Shown: one piece after another, positions 1-6,995 of the stretch | Layout: the number at the start of each line of letters is the position of its first letter | How positions within the stretch are numbered: position 1 is the stretch's first letter | Assembly: GCA_030146905.1 (NCBI GenBank) | Contig: JASLAV010001032.1 | Location: 1-11,238, forward strand | DNA length: 11,238 bases | Source of the DNA: Lentzea sp. | Lineage (GTDB): Bacteria; Actinomycetota; Actinomycetes; Mycobacteriales; Pseudonocardiaceae | Direction: 5' to 3' | The notes under the pieces: model-generated | Database searches by the model: none | What the model saw: only the letters and a program-made list of their open reading frames with translations | What the model was told of the DNA's origin: nothing | Translations under genes and position numbers: made by a program

Positions 1-449
1 GTCGTGAGGTCGAAGGTGAACTCACGGCCGTTCCACGCGTAGTCCTCGACGAGCGCGAAGTGGTAGGTCGTGCCGGCCTTCACCGGGAACACGTCGACGG
101 AGAACCCGGTGTTGTAGGTGCAGGCACCCGGCACGAGCGCGAGCGCACCGCGGTCGCCGGTGTACACGCCGATGGCGGGTCCGCCGGAGGAGGAGACGCG
201 CAGGAATCCGTCCTCCTGCGCGGTGTAGCGCGTCCACACGGTCGACTCGCCCCAGTAATGGCACGCGGTCGGGTCGTCGGTGGACTTGGTGGCTCCGACG
301 GTGCTGATCTTCGTGCTGAACGGCAGCGCGGTGATCGTCGTGGCGTTGCCGAAGTCGTCGTTCGCGGGCGGGCCGGCGGCGAGAGCGACGCCGGGCAGCA
401 GGGCGGTCGCCAGCGCGGCCGCCATCGTGGCGATGAACGTTCTCTTCAT
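1..449 (-). CDS. Secreted NDDF-repeat beta-sandwich protein, C-terminus cut by window edge
   Basis: The first 149 residues of an exported protein are visible and the reading frame stays open to the left edge. It opens with a signal peptide (MKRTF, then a hydrophobic Ala/Leu stretch, likely cut after VALA near residue 24). Next comes a domain starting PPANDDF (about residues 27-33), with VWTRYT (71-76), VYTG (95-98) and KAGTTYHF (124-131). The same landmarks in the same order occur twice in the protein encoded just upstream, so the two are paralogues. Cys63 and Cys110 match the Cys pair of each repeat there and probably form a disulfide outside the cell. The fold resembles PPC-type (bacterial pre-peptidase C-terminal) beta-sandwich domains; that assignment is by pattern only. 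The ATG has a GGGGGA ribosome site four bases upstream and follows the previous stop by 12 bases, so the two are likely co-transcribed. Function unknown; possibly adhesion or binding of polymer or glycoprotein. Confidence 0.85.
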   Translation of the reverse strand, partial: MKRTFIATMAAALATALLPGVALAAGPPANDDFGNATTITALPFSTKISTVGATKSTDDPTACHYWGESTVWTRYTAQEDGFLRVSSSGGPAIGVYTGDRGALALVPGACTYNTGFSVDVFPVKAGTTYHFALVEDYAWNGREFTFDLT

Positions 450-461
450 GATGTCCCCCAG

Positions 462-1922
462 TCAGTTCATGGCCGAGTTGGCCACGGCGGCCGGACGCAC
501 GGTCGTGGCGATCGAGATGACCTCGTTGTCCAGCGCGCGGGCGTCCTGCACGGGGTACTGGAGCGACGTCACGGCGCGGAAGGCCACCTTCCCCATCGCC
601 GCGTCCTCGTGGGTGAAGGTGTAGGAGAACGGGAACTGCACCTTGCGCGTCGGGTGCGCGGCCACGTCGAGCGTCAGCTTCCCGACCTCGTTCCACGACG
701 AGCCGTTGGACCGGTAGAGCGTCACGGTCGTCTTCTCCAGGTACCGCGTGTTCGCGACGTGCACCGTGATCGGCTTGCTCTCGCCCGTTCGCGCGGACGT
801 CGGGACGACGAACTTCGTGATGCCCACGTCGTGGGTCTCGATCTTGATCTCACCGGTGACGGTGGCGGTGCGGCCGTCGTCCGAGGTCGCCTTCATCGTC
901 ACCTGGTAGGTGCCGTCGGCCTGGTAGCGGTGGGACACCGAACCCTTCTGCGCGGGCAGCGTCGTGCCGTCGCCGAAGTTCCACTCCGCGGTGAGCGCGC
1001 CGTCGGCGGAGTTGTTCGAGCCGGGGTGGAGCACCACGTCGCTGTAGACCGTGTTCCCGTTGCCGCTGAGGCCCATGTAGGGCCGCAGGGGTGGTGCCTC
1101 GGTCAGGCTCACCGAGATCGGCTGGTAGTTGCGGTGCGCGGCGGTGAAGCGCAGGTAGTAGGTCGTGCCGGGAGTGGCCCGGAAGACAGCGCCCTGCCAG
1201 GTGTTGCCGTCGGCGCAGGCGACCTGGGTGAGCGCGGCGATGTCGCCGCCGGTGTACACCGTGACGGCCGCCGTGCTGCCCTGGACCCTCGGCACCACGG
1301 ACAGCGCCTCTGACGGGGCCGTGTAGGAGTACCAGACCGACGGCCGCTGCTCTTCGTGCACACAGGTCGACTCGGGTTCGTCGGCCTCGAACGACGCCAC
1401 GGTCACGTCCGGCTGCGCGGTGAACGGCAGCGTGACGGGCTGGGCTTGGGCGAAGTCGTCGTTGGGCGCCGGGGCGACCCGGTCGAGCGCGAACCTCAGC
1501 GTGCCGCCGTAGCCGCCGGCGGCGAAGTGGTAGGTGGTGCCGGCCTTGGCCGGGAACGTGATCGGCGACGAGGCACCGGTGCTGCACGCCTCGTCCACGC
1601 CGCGCAGCTCACCGCGCAGGCCCGTGTTGGCCGACATGATCATGCTCTGGCTGCTGCCCGCGGTCGTGGCGCGCAGCAGCACGTCCTCGGTGGGCGTGTA
1701 GGAGTACCAGACCGAGCGGTCGACGGAGGTCTGGCACCAGTACGGGTCGTCCGGTGCCCTCGTCGCGCCGGTGAGGTCCTGCTCATCGCTGAACGGCAGT
1801 GCCGTGACCTCTGTGGACGTGGAGAAGTCGTCATTGGACGGTGGTGCCGCGTGTGCCACACCCGGCACCAGCACCCCCACCAGCACGGCGGCCGCGACCG
1901 CCAGAGATCTTGCAGAAGGCAT
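462..1922 (-). CDS. Secreted protein with two NDDF beta-sandwich repeats, a PKD domain and a C-terminal Ig-like domain
   Basis: This 486-residue exported protein has no recognisable enzyme motif. A signal peptide spans residues 1-25 (cut after VAHA). Repeat A covers about 27-147 (PPSNDDF, SVWYSYT 70-76, KAGTTYHF 126-133) and repeat B about 151-274 (APNDDF, SVWYSYT 195-201, VYTG 222-225, TPGTTYYL 250-257). Each repeat has one Cys pair (63/113 and 187/236), consistent with disulfides. Residues about 284-361 form a PKD-type domain with WNFGDGT (314-320) and HRYQADGTYQV (331-341). The rest (about 364-476, from HDVGITKF) looks like a CARDB- or fibronectin-like beta domain. There is no sorting signal or C-terminal membrane segment, so it is probably released. 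The ATG has GGGGGA eight bases upstream. It follows the GH18 gene by 120 bases that contain a strong hairpin, so it may be transcribed separately. Likely a binding or adhesion protein; any link to glycan use rests on position alone. Confidence 0.88.
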   Translation of the reverse strand: MPSARSLAVAAAVLVGVLVPGVAHAAPPSNDDFSTSTEVTALPFSDEQDLTGATRAPDDPYWCQTSVDRSVWYSYTPTEDVLLRATTAGSSQSMIMSANTGLRGELRGVDEACSTGASSPITFPAKAGTTYHFAAGGYGGTLRFALDRVAPAPNDDFAQAQPVTLPFTAQPDVTVASFEADEPESTCVHEEQRPSVWYSYTAPSEALSVVPRVQGSTAAVTVYTGGDIAALTQVACADGNTWQGAVFRATPGTTYYLRFTAAHRNYQPISVSLTEAPPLRPYMGLSGNGNTVYSDVVLHPGSNNSADGALTAEWNFGDGTTLPAQKGSVSHRYQADGTYQVTMKATSDDGRTATVTGEIKIETHDVGITKFVVPTSARTGESKPITVHVANTRYLEKTTVTLYRSNGSSWNEVGKLTLDVAAHPTRKVQFPFSYTFTHEDAAMGKVAFRAVTSLQYPVQDARALDNEVISIATTVRPAAVANSAMN

Positions 1923-1987
1923 GCGAAATTTCCCCCAAAGCCCCAGATCCCCGGCCTCCGATGGCCAGGGCTACCCCGGCCTTCAAT

Positions 1988-2030
1988 CGCAACGGGCGAG
2001 GTGTTCGTTGCACACCTCGCCCGAATTGCG
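1988..2030 (-). terminator. Long hairpin between GH18 gene and NDDF/PKD gene
   Basis: A perfect 12-base inverted repeat (1993-2004 with 2012-2023, arm CGGGCGAGGTGT, loop of 7) is extended by five more pairs (CGCAA 1988-1992 with TTGCG 2026-2030) across a two-base bulge. It begins 12 bases after the GH18 stop on the minus strand. No U-tract follows, which is common for actinomycete terminators. It may end the sugar-utilisation transcript, or act as a partial terminator or mRNA-stabilising structure ahead of the secreted-protein genes. Confidence 0.7.
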
Positions 2031-2042
2031 CCATCCGGCCTA

Positions 2043-2942
2043 CTACCTCTGCATGGCCGTCACGTCCGCCGCCCACCGCCACGGCTCGGTGGTGCCGCCG
2101 GGCAGCGAGTTGAAGTACTCCCACCCGGCCACACCGCCGAAGTCGCCGTACTTGGTCTTCAGCGACGTCACGGTGCTACGCAGCGTCGTCATGTTCACGT
2201 AGCCCGAACCACCGTTGGCCGAGTTGGTGAGCGTGCCCAGCACGACCTTGTTCGCGGGGATGACCCGCCGGTTGACGATCTGGTCGTAGTTGGCGGTGCT
2301 GCCCGCGTTGCCCCAGCCGTTGTAGAACTGGCCGTTGAACCAGGCGATCTTCGAGCCGTGGCTGCGGTACAGCTCCTCGTAGTTGAAGCCGGAGAGGTTG
2401 CCGCCGCCCCACAACGCCGACGCGACCGGCGAGAGGGTGACGATGAAGTTCGCGCCGAAGTCGGCCTTGAGCTGGTCGATCACGCGCCGGATGCCCGCGA
2501 TCGACATCCGTTCCTCGACGTCCAGGTCGACGCCGTTGAGCCGGTAGGTCCGGATCATGTCGCGCAGCAGCGGGTAGTAGTCGTTGAACTGGGTGTCGAG
2601 GCGTTGGAACGAGCCCTGTGCGGCGCCGCCGACCATGCCGATCACGTTGACGCCACGGGCCTGCATCGCGGCGAGGTCCTGCCACATCTGCGTGTACCGC
2701 GAGTGCGACGGCGGGTGGTCGTTGAGGTGGACGATCCTGTTGTCGTTCAGGTGGATCGCGGCCACCAGCACGTCCGTGACGCCGGTGTTGCGGTCCACCA
2801 GCGGCTTGGGCGAGACGTAGGTGCCGGTCGCGCCGTTGCTGTACTGGGTCTGGTAGTAGACGACGGTTCGCTTCTGGGTGGCGGCCTGTGCCGGTGGCGC
2901 GGCCAGCGCCACCAGCAGCAGGGCCAGGAACAGCTTCTTCAT
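2043..2942 (-). CDS. Secreted GH18 endo-beta-N-acetylglucosaminidase (Endo-T-like)
   Basis: Predicted to cut the GlcNAc-beta-1,4-GlcNAc core of N-glycans outside the cell. A signal peptide covers residues 1-20 (MKKLFL..., cut after AQA). GH18 landmarks follow: strand TDVLVAAIHLN (56-66), MVGGAAQGSF (103-112, the SxGG-like site), NGVDLDVE (136-143) with Asp139, Asp141 and the acid Glu143, LSPVASAL (170-177), GQFYNGWG (204-211) and GWEYFNSLPGG (273-283). From memory, the blocks VHLND, MVGGAA, GVDLDVE, PVASAL and GWEYFNSLPGGT closely match the fungal ENGase Endo-T of Trichoderma reesei, far more than EndoH or ordinary chitinases; I could not align them. At 299 residues it is a bare catalytic domain with no binding module. 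The first Asp of DxxDxDxE is Asn136. The start sits 3 bases after the mannosidase stop, with GAGG six bases upstream inside that gene, so the two are translationally coupled. The alternative is a hevamine-class chitinase. Confidence 0.88.
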   Translation of the reverse strand: MKKLFLALLLVALAAPPAQAATQKRTVVYYQTQYSNGATGTYVSPKPLVDRNTGVTDVLVAAIHLNDNRIVHLNDHPPSHSRYTQMWQDLAAMQARGVNVIGMVGGAAQGSFQRLDTQFNDYYPLLRDMIRTYRLNGVDLDVEERMSIAGIRRVIDQLKADFGANFIVTLSPVASALWGGGNLSGFNYEELYRSHGSKIAWFNGQFYNGWGNAGSTANYDQIVNRRVIPANKVVLGTLTNSANGGSGYVNMTTLRSTVTSLKTKYGDFGGVAGWEYFNSLPGGTTEPWRWAADVTAMQR

Positions 2943-2945
2943 GCG

Positions 2946-5852
2946 CTACCTCGTGAGTCGCAGGGTGATCACTTGGAACGGGCGCAGCACCACCTCGGCC
3001 GTCGCGTCGGCCAGGGGACGTTCGAGCAGGTCGGTCTCCTGGATTCCGGTGTGGGAGAAGGAGGTGCTGATCGAGGCGCGGGCACGACCGCCGTGCGCCT
3101 CGTAGAGCCGGACGACCACGTCGCCCGACCGGTCGTCGGCCAGCTTCACGGCCTCGACCCTGACCGCGGGGTTGTCCGTGCGCACCAGCGGTTCCGGTGC
3201 CACGGAGCCGCGGACCGACCGCGGCGGCAGGTTGATGCGGTAACCGGCGTCGATGGCCGCGGGCAGGTCACCGACGACCAGGGCGTAGCGGAAGCGGTGC
3301 TCGCCCTGGTCGGTCTCGGGGTCGGGGAACCTCGGTGCGCGCAGCAGGGACAGGCGCACGGTCGTGGTGGTTCCGCCGTCGTCACGGGTGGTGCGGGTGA
3401 CCTCGTGGCCGTAGGTCGAGTCGTTCACCACGGCCACGCCGTAGCCGGGCTCGCCGACGTGCAGGAAGCGGTGGGCGCAGATCTCGAACTTCGCCGCCTC
3501 CCACGAGGTGTTGGTGTGCACCGGGCGGTGCAGGTGGCCGAACTGGGTCTCCGCCGTCGACACCTCGGCGCGCAGGTCGAGCGGGAACGCGATCTTCAGC
3601 AGCTTCTCGCGTTCCTGCCAGTCGACCTCGGTCTCGAAGTCGACCTGCTTCGCGCCCTCGCGCAGCCGGATGGTCTGGGTGAGGACCGAGTCGCCGAACT
3701 TCGCCCGCACGACCACGCCGTCAGGGGAGTCGACGCGCTCGGACGGGGTCAGGTCGGCCTTCCAGTTGCGGTAGAACGGGTCGATGTCCCATGCGTCCCA
3801 CTGGTTCGGGTTGTCGCGGTGCAGCTGCGGCATGCCGGCGAACCCGTGCGGTGGCAGGACTTCGCGGTCGGCCTCCAGGTCGAGGATCGACGTCACGATG
3901 CCGTCGGCGTCGATCGTGACGCGGAGGCGGCCGTTGTCGAGGATGCCGTCCACGGGTGCGAGGAACGGGCGAGGGGCGTCGCCGCCGAGCACGTCGAACG
4001 TGAGCTCGTCCTCGCCATCGCCCTTGATCGCGTCGATGGCACGGGCCGTGAGCTCCTTCAGCTCCGTCGCGACGCGCGCGTAGGTGGCCTCGGCCTCGCG
4101 GTGCACCCAGGCGATCGAGCTGCCGGGCAGGATGTCGTGGAACTGGTGCAGCAGCACGGTCTTCCACAGGCGGTCGAGGTCCTCGTACGGGTACTCGTGG
4201 CCCTGCAGGGCCGCCGCGGTCGCCCAGTGCTCCGCCTCGCGCAGCAGGTGTTCGCTGCGGCGGTTGCCCTGCTTGGTCTTGGCCTGGGTGGTGTAGGTGG
4301 CGCGGTGCTTCTCCAGGTACAGCTCGCCCGCCCACACCGGCGCGTCCGGGTACTCGTCCTGCGCGGCCTGGAAGAAGTCGCGCGGCGGCTCCACGCGCAC
4401 GGTCGGCGAGCCTTCGAGGTCCGCGACGCGGTGCGCGGTCTCCATCATCTCGCGGGTGGGGCCGCCACCGCCGTCGCCGTAGCCGAACGGCACGAGCGAC
4501 CGGGAAGCCTTGGCGTGCTCGGCGAACTGCCGCGACGCCCGCGCCAGCTCCTCACCGGAGAGCGACGAGTTGTAGGTGTCGACGGGCGGGAAGTGCGTGA
4601 AGATCCGCGTGCCGTCGATGCCCTCCCACCAGAAGGTGTGGTGCGGGAACTTGTTGATCTGGTTCCACGACAGCTTCTGGGTGAGGAACCACCGCGAGCC
4701 GGACAGCTTGATCAGCTGGGGGAGTGCGGCGCTGTAGCCGAACGAGTCCGGCAGCCACACCTCCTCGGTCTCCACGCCGAAGTTGTCCAGGAAGAAGCGC
4801 TTGCCGTGCACGAGCTGGCGTGCCATCGCCTCGCCGCCGGGCATGTTCGTGTCCGACTCGACCCACATGCCGCCGACCGGCACGAACTGGCCGGTGCGGA
4901 CCTTCTCGCGGACCCGGTCCCACACGTGCGGGTGGTGCTCCTTCATCCACGCGTACTGCTGCGCCTGCGAGCACGCGAAGTAGAAGTCGGGGTAGGAGTC
5001 CATCAGCTCGGTGACGTTGGAGAACGTGCGCGCGCACTTGCGGACGGTCTCCCGCAACGGCCACAGCCACGCGGAGTCGATGTGCGCGTGGCCGATCGCG
5101 GACACCCGGTGGGCGGAGGCGCTGGCGGGCAACGACAGCACGTGTTCCAGCTCGGCGCGGGCGAGGTCGGCGGTGGCGGCGACCTCGTTGAGGTCGAGCG
5201 CGTCCATCGCCCTGTCGAGCGCGTGCAGGATCTTGTGCCGGCGCGGGTCGTGGTCCTGCAGCTCCCTCATGAGCGACTGCAGCACCTCGATGTCGAGCAT
5301 CAGGTGCCAGACCTGCGGCTGGAACACCGCGAGCTCGGCCTTGAGGATCTTGTACAACGGCTCGGTGCCCGCAGTGGCCTTGTCGCCCAGCGGGGTCGGC
5401 AGGAACGGGTGGAAGTCGAGGATCGTGGGGTTGCCCGCGGCTTCGAGGTAGAAGAGGACCTCGCGGCCGTCGACGGGTAGGTAGGTGTTGCGCGGCTCGA
5501 TGCCCTTGATGGGCTCACCTGCGGCGTTGTAGGCGAGGCCTTCCGCCTGGAAGCCGGGGCCGGGGTGGGTGAAGCCGAGGTCCAGCACGACCTCGACCTG
5601 CTTGCCCTCCCACTCCTGCGGGACGCTGCCGGTCAGCCGGAACCAGCTGGTGCTCCACGGCGCGCCCCAGGCGTCACCGACGCTCGCCGGCTCGTAGGTG
5701 GCGGTGAGCGCTTCGGCGACCGGGACGGGTTCGTCAGGAACGGTCCACACGGCGAGCTCCAGCGGTGCGGTCTCGCCGTAGACCGCGGGGCGGATGCGTT
5801 CCTTCAGCGTGCGGTTGAGTCGTTCTTCCAGCAGCGCGCGTTCGTCGTGCAC
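2946..5852 (-). CDS. Cytoplasmic GH38 alpha-mannosidase
   Basis: Hydrolyses alpha-linked mannose with retention, using a bound metal (Zn, or Co in some bacterial members). Counting from the GTG start gives 968 residues, the usual size for bacterial GH38. The N-terminal ~240 residues form a beta/helical region. The catalytic domain has HAHIDSAWLWP (255-265, metal ligands His257 and Asp259), WVESDTNMPGGEA (330-342) and LPDSFGYS (367-374, nucleophile Asp369). HQFHDILPGSS (569-579) supplies the last metal ligand, His572, and a beta-sandwich tail runs from about 615. With no signal peptide it acts inside the cell on imported glycans. I chose the GTG because AAGGGG lies nine bases before it and actinomycete relatives begin MHD. 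An in-frame ATG at 5876 (976 residues) overlaps the previous stop as ATGA but has only a poorly spaced G-run. The open frame continues upstream without a stop, over the neighbour, which is a high-GC artefact. Confidence 0.95.
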   Translation of the reverse strand: MHDERALLEERLNRTLKERIRPAVYGETAPLELAVWTVPDEPVPVAEALTATYEPASVGDAWGAPWSTSWFRLTGSVPQEWEGKQVEVVLDLGFTHPGPGFQAEGLAYNAAGEPIKGIEPRNTYLPVDGREVLFYLEAAGNPTILDFHPFLPTPLGDKATAGTEPLYKILKAELAVFQPQVWHLMLDIEVLQSLMRELQDHDPRRHKILHALDRAMDALDLNEVAATADLARAELEHVLSLPASASAHRVSAIGHAHIDSAWLWPLRETVRKCARTFSNVTELMDSYPDFYFACSQAQQYAWMKEHHPHVWDRVREKVRTGQFVPVGGMWVESDTNMPGGEAMARQLVHGKRFFLDNFGVETEEVWLPDSFGYSAALPQLIKLSGSRWFLTQKLSWNQINKFPHHTFWWEGIDGTRIFTHFPPVDTYNSSLSGEELARASRQFAEHAKASRSLVPFGYGDGGGGPTREMMETAHRVADLEGSPTVRVEPPRDFFQAAQDEYPDAPVWAGELYLEKHRATYTTQAKTKQGNRRSEHLLREAEHWATAAALQGHEYPYEDLDRLWKTVLLHQFHDILPGSSIAWVHREAEATYARVATELKELTARAIDAIKGDGEDELTFDVLGGDAPRPFLAPVDGILDNGRLRVTIDADGIVTSILDLEADREVLPPHGFAGMPQLHRDNPNQWDAWDIDPFYRNWKADLTPSERVDSPDGVVVRAKFGDSVLTQTIRLREGAKQVDFETEVDWQEREKLLKIAFPLDLRAEVSTAETQFGHLHRPVHTNTSWEAAKFEICAHRFLHVGEPGYGVAVVNDSTYGHEVTRTTRDDGGTTTTVRLSLLRAPRFPDPETDQGEHRFRYALVVGDLPAAIDAGYRINLPPRSVRGSVAPEPLVRTDNPAVRVEAVKLADDRSGDVVVRLYEAHGGRARASISTSFSHTGIQETDLLERPLADATAEVVLRPFQVITLRLTR

Positions 5853-5861
5853 AGTTTTCAA

Positions 5862-5867
5862 CCCCTT
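5862..5867 (-). promoter_or_regulatory. Ribosome binding site deciding the GH38 start
   Basis: AAGGGG on the minus strand lies nine bases before the GTG at 5852 and downstream of the ATG at 5876. It therefore favours the internal GTG over the ATG that overlaps the previous gene's stop. Confidence 0.6.
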
Positions 5868-5872
5868 TTGGT

Positions 5873-6991
5873 TCATCCCCGCGCAATCGAGGCCCGCACG
5901 CCGTCGCGCGCGAGAGACATCCACTCTTCGAAGAAAGCGCCACCCGGACCCCACGAGGGCCGTTCGCCGTGCAGCTTGATCGGCGTGCGCGCGGCCGGCG
6001 CCGGTTCTGCCTCGCGCACGATCCTCGCGACCGCCTCCCCGAGCGGCTTGACCTTGCGTTCCGTCGTCAGCAACCCCAACTCGTACTCGCGTTCGGGGAA
6101 GTCCACCAGCGCACGGTCGACGTCGTGCGAGCACCACCACGTGACACCCCACAGGTTCGAGCAGGTCAAGACGTTCGCAAGCGTTTGCTCGGCGAACTCG
6201 GGAGCCTGCTCGGCGCTGATCTCGGGCTGGGCGGCGCCGACCTCCTGCAGCCACACCGGCCGTTCCGGGTCCTTCGCGTGCGCCTTCGCCAGTTCGACGA
6301 GGTACTCGGCGTGGTGGACGCTCTCGGGCGAGAGAGGGCCGTAGCGCTGCGCGGTGCCGTTGAAGACCCACGAGTGCACGGTCGTCATCGCGCCCTTGTT
6401 GGCCGCGTGCTCGGGCAGGAACGAGTGTTCGCTCTCGTACCAGACGGCGTCGTACTCGGAGTGGACGTGCGGGAGACCTGGTGCGGACTCGTCGCACTCC
6501 GCGAGCAGCGTGTCGATCCACTCACCGGCCTGGTCCGGCGTGCACGGGTTCGACTCGGTGAGCAGGTTGACCTCGTTGCCGAGGGTGAAGCCGAGGAAGT
6601 TCGGTTTTTCGCGGAGCGCCTCGGCGAGCGTGCGGACGTAGAACCGCTGGCCGCTGATCACGTCGCGGTCGGTGAAGATGTTGCGGCGGTGCCAGGTCTG
6701 CACCCACGACGGGTAGAAGTCGAAGCTCGACAGGTGGCCCTGCAGCACGTCGACCTGCACGTCCAGGCCGGTTTCGCGGGCGGCGTCGAGCATCTGCGAC
6801 AGCTGTTCGACGGCCTGGGGGCGGACCAGGCCGCGGTTGGGCTGGAACACCGGCCACAGCGGGAAGACCCGCACGTGGTCGAGCCCGAGGCCCGAGATGG
6901 ACTCGAAGTCGGCTTTGACGTCGTCGATGGAGAAGTCGAGCCAGTGGTGGAACCAGCCGGCCGACGGGGTGTAGTTCACGCCGAAACGCAC
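5873..6991 (-). CDS. Clan GH-A glycoside hydrolase, GH5_18-like beta-mannosidase
   Basis: A 372-residue TIM-barrel retaining hydrolase without a signal peptide, so cytoplasmic. Visible landmarks are FGVNYTPSAGWFHHWLDF (3-20), HVRVFPLWPVFQPNRG (39-54), VDVLQGHLSSFDFYPSW (80-96), LTLGNE-type acid/base site (TLGNEVN 136-142, Glu140), VVHSWVFNG-like block (TVHSWVFNG 204-212), WLQEVGA (247-253, nucleophile Glu250) and VTWWCSHD (283-290). From memory this pattern matches the GH5_18 group, including a Bifidobacterium longum beta-mannosidase that splits Man-beta-1,4-GlcNAc from N-glycan cores; this was not aligned. Next to GH38 the natural job is the last cut after alpha-mannose is removed. I chose the GTG because AAGGGA lies seven bases upstream and the barrel begins at once. 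An ATG at 7024 would overlap the permease by 29 bases and add an atypical charged lead. The alternative is another GH-A beta-glycosidase. Confidence 0.88.
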   Translation of the reverse strand: MRFGVNYTPSAGWFHHWLDFSIDDVKADFESISGLGLDHVRVFPLWPVFQPNRGLVRPQAVEQLSQMLDAARETGLDVQVDVLQGHLSSFDFYPSWVQTWHRRNIFTDRDVISGQRFYVRTLAEALREKPNFLGFTLGNEVNLLTESNPCTPDQAGEWIDTLLAECDESAPGLPHVHSEYDAVWYESEHSFLPEHAANKGAMTTVHSWVFNGTAQRYGPLSPESVHHAEYLVELAKAHAKDPERPVWLQEVGAAQPEISAEQAPEFAEQTLANVLTCSNLWGVTWWCSHDVDRALVDFPEREYELGLLTTERKVKPLGEAVARIVREAEPAPAARTPIKLHGERPSWGPGGAFFEEWMSLARDGVRASIARG

Positions 6992-6995
6992 AGAT

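Noticed and set aside
462..696. Longer frame starting at 696 and running to 22 as the left-edge gene.
   Set aside because: Its translation is Arg-rich and featureless; the frame starting at 449 gives a signal peptide and a repeat matching the neighbour.
1356..5480. A 1374-codon open frame on the plus strand across three genes.
   Set aside because: It is the antisense shadow of high-GC minus-strand genes; its Arg/Val/Gly-rich translation has no recognisable domain, while the opposite strand encodes complete secreted and GH38 proteins.
5877..6521. Upstream extension of the GH38 frame to a 1191-residue protein.
   Set aside because: The extra residues are low-complexity Arg-rich sequence overlapping the GH5_18-like gene in another frame; ribosome site and family length place the start at 5852.
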